In this document: one piece after another, positions 49,466-50,094 of the stretch
Layout: every line of letters begins with the position of its first letter
Position numbering within the stretch: the first letter of the stretch is position 1
IMG/VR virus record: IMGVR_UViG_3300021368_002037
Span: 1 to 50,094 of that record
Strand: one strand, 5' to 3'
DNA from: a virus
Length of the DNA: 50,094 bases
The notes under the pieces: generated by a model
The model's database searches: none
The model's input: the letters and a program-made list of their open reading frames with translations, nothing else
What the model was told of the DNA's origin: nothing
Position numbers and translations under genes: made by a program

Positions 49466-49630
49466 TCACATATTTAGACTCACACTCAATCCCTGTTCAA
49501 TATCCTTTAACGTAATACTACCCTGCAAATATAAAAACCCCTTCGCCATCTCTAAGTGTTTCTTTAATGCATACTCCGGTATCCTCTCTAATACCGTAAT
49601 ACCATTATACTCAATGTTATACGTATTCAT
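49466..49630 (-). CDS. 54-aa unknown small protein
   Basis: MNTYNIEYNGITVLERIPEYALKKHLEMAKGFLYLQGSITLKDIEQGLSVSLNM. It is a small alpha/beta protein with an N-terminal beta hairpin (YNIEYNGITVLERIPEY) and a helix (ALKKHLEMAKGFLYL). The ATG at 49630 lies within the last codons of the 49-aa gene before it (14-base overlap), a good sign of coupled translation. No family is recognised. Its stop lies 11 bases before the -35 of the glycosyltransferase promoter. Confidence 0.65.
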   Translation of the reverse strand: MNTYNIEYNGITVLERIPEYALKKHLEMAKGFLYLQGSITLKDIEQGLSVSLNM

Positions 49631-49766
49631 CTTCAATTCTCTCCAATAGGTACTCTAAGTCTTCCTTAATACGATTATCTCGGATAAAACTTTCGTCATT
49701 CTCTATGCGATATTCAATCGTCTCTACAATTAGTTCCTTCTCATAGGGGTCAATTGAAAACTTCAT
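49617..49766 (-). CDS. 49-aa acidic helical small protein
   Basis: MKFSIDPYEKELIVETIEYRIENDESFIRDN, then IKEDLEYLLERIEDEYV. It is all-helical and strongly acidic, with an amphipathic pattern. Short 'MKFS.DPYEKELIVE.IEYR' proteins are, from memory, frequent in cyanophages. A GAGAG lies about 10 bases before the ATG at 49766. Its 3' end overlaps the next gene. Function unknown; protein-protein interaction is likely from composition. Confidence 0.72.
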   Translation of the reverse strand: MKFSIDPYEKELIVETIEYRIENDESFIRDNRIKEDLEYLLERIEDEYV

Positions 49767-49794
49767 AGTAACATCTCTCTTTTTTCTTTATATA

Positions 49795-49971
49795 TTATCC
49801 GAGGTTTTTTAACATAGCAGATAGATTCATATGACCATGCATATATCCCATCACAATTAATCCGATTACTGACACAAACATCCCACTTAATGAATAGACA
49901 ATCTCTGTGGGGGGTTCTAAGACTTTTTCACTGGGCGGAATTTTTTCTTGGTGTGGGGTTTCAGTGGTCAT
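49795..49971 (-). CDS. 58-aa single-pass membrane protein
   Basis: MTTETPHQEKIPPSEKVLEPPTEIVYSLSGMFVSVIGLIVMGYMHGHMNLSAMLKNLG. A Pro/Glu-rich soluble N-terminus (1-23) precedes one hydrophobic segment (about 25-44). It has a complete frame from ATG 49971 to TAA 49797-49795, with a variant late promoter 33 bases upstream. Possible roles include a holin-like or host-envelope protein, but a single short helix without charged ends is not diagnostic. It is a real gene judging from the clean frame and spacing to the next ATG (28 bases). Confidence 0.62.
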   Translation of the reverse strand: MTTETPHQEKIPPSEKVLEPPTEIVYSLSGMFVSVIGLIVMGYMHGHMNLSAMLKNLG

Positions 49972-50003
49972 TTTTGGCCTGGGGAATTTTTTTATTTTTG
50001 TGA

Positions 50004-50011
50004 TATTTAGA
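50004..50011 (-). promoter_or_regulatory. Late promoter-like TCTAAATA
   Basis: TCTAAATA (one mismatch), 32 bases before the ATG of the 58-aa membrane protein. The remaining sequence to the window edge holds no supported gene. Confidence 0.4.
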
Positions 50012-50094
50012 GGTCGATTTTGGGTCGTTGTAGGTTAGGGGTACCTTTGGGTTTTTAACCCGCTAAGGGGGGCGACGGGCACGCTTAAAACCCC

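Noticed and set aside
50049-50061. GGGTTTTTAACCC inverted repeat near the right edge as a terminator
   Set aside because: A 5-bp stem with no U-tract on either side; not convincing on either strand.
50065-50094. Possible C-terminus of another minus-strand gene entering the window (GFKRARRPP, then TAG)
   Set aside because: Only nine codons visible and other frames are also open; cannot be told from chance.

Overview
This window looks like part of a T4-like cyanophage (marine myovirus of Synechococcus or Prochlorococcus, Kyanoviridae-type). All genes I can support lie on the minus strand. They run in near-T4 order, the DNA is AT-rich, and the small accessory genes are of cyanophage type; one resembles the cyanobacterial DUF3110 family. 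I saw no tRNA, rRNA, CRISPR array, insertion sequence or photosynthesis gene. No stretch over 300 bases lacks a gene.

Layout in the direction of transcription (right to left). 50094-47400: small accessory genes (a 58-aa one-helix membrane protein, two ~50-residue proteins, a GT-A type glycosyltransferase, a 49-aa basic protein, two unknowns). 47351-25908: baseplate genes 25, 6, a 3443-aa gp7 homologue, gp8, and a 2413-aa DUF4815 protein. 25915-22585: small virion proteins and a 757-aa repeat-rich fibre-like protein, in the place where T4 has genes 9-12 and wac. 22588-15925: neck, tail completion and packaging genes 13, 14, 15, 16, 17, with two extra genes between 16 and 17. 15925-7036: a small zinc-ribbon gene, then sheath 18, tube 19, portal 20, core 67, protease 21, scaffold 22 and major capsid protein 23, closed by a strong terminator. 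6931-5947: three small genes, including a candidate capsid-internal protein and a second tail-tube-like protein. 5938-1: recombination and late-transcription genes uvsY, uvsW, an unknown, 55, 47, the DUF3110-like gene, 46 and the start of one more gene.

The genes form one programme. gp55 is the late sigma factor and is preceded by an extended -10 sigma70-type promoter. Capsid, tail and baseplate genes are preceded by T4-type late promoters (TATAAATA or one-base variants), several built on the stop codon of the gene before. gp46/47, UvsW and UvsY make and mediate the recombination-dependent DNA that late transcription and gp16/gp17 packaging depend on.

The most interesting signals are: (i) sequence modules shared among neck and baseplate proteins (GxGY repeats in gp7, gp8, gp14 and the DUF4815 protein; a VxRGxxGT module in gp15, gp7 and the DUF4815 protein; eight HxFxxGDxVxY motifs in gp7); (ii) a small Gly/Asn-rich protein beside gene 23 with a T4-like capsid-targeting N-terminus; (iii) late promoters fused to stop codons in one fixed register; (iv) a tail-tube paralogue next to uvsY; and (v) a three-part protein between the terminase genes. 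All identifications come from reading the sequence; no searches were run.
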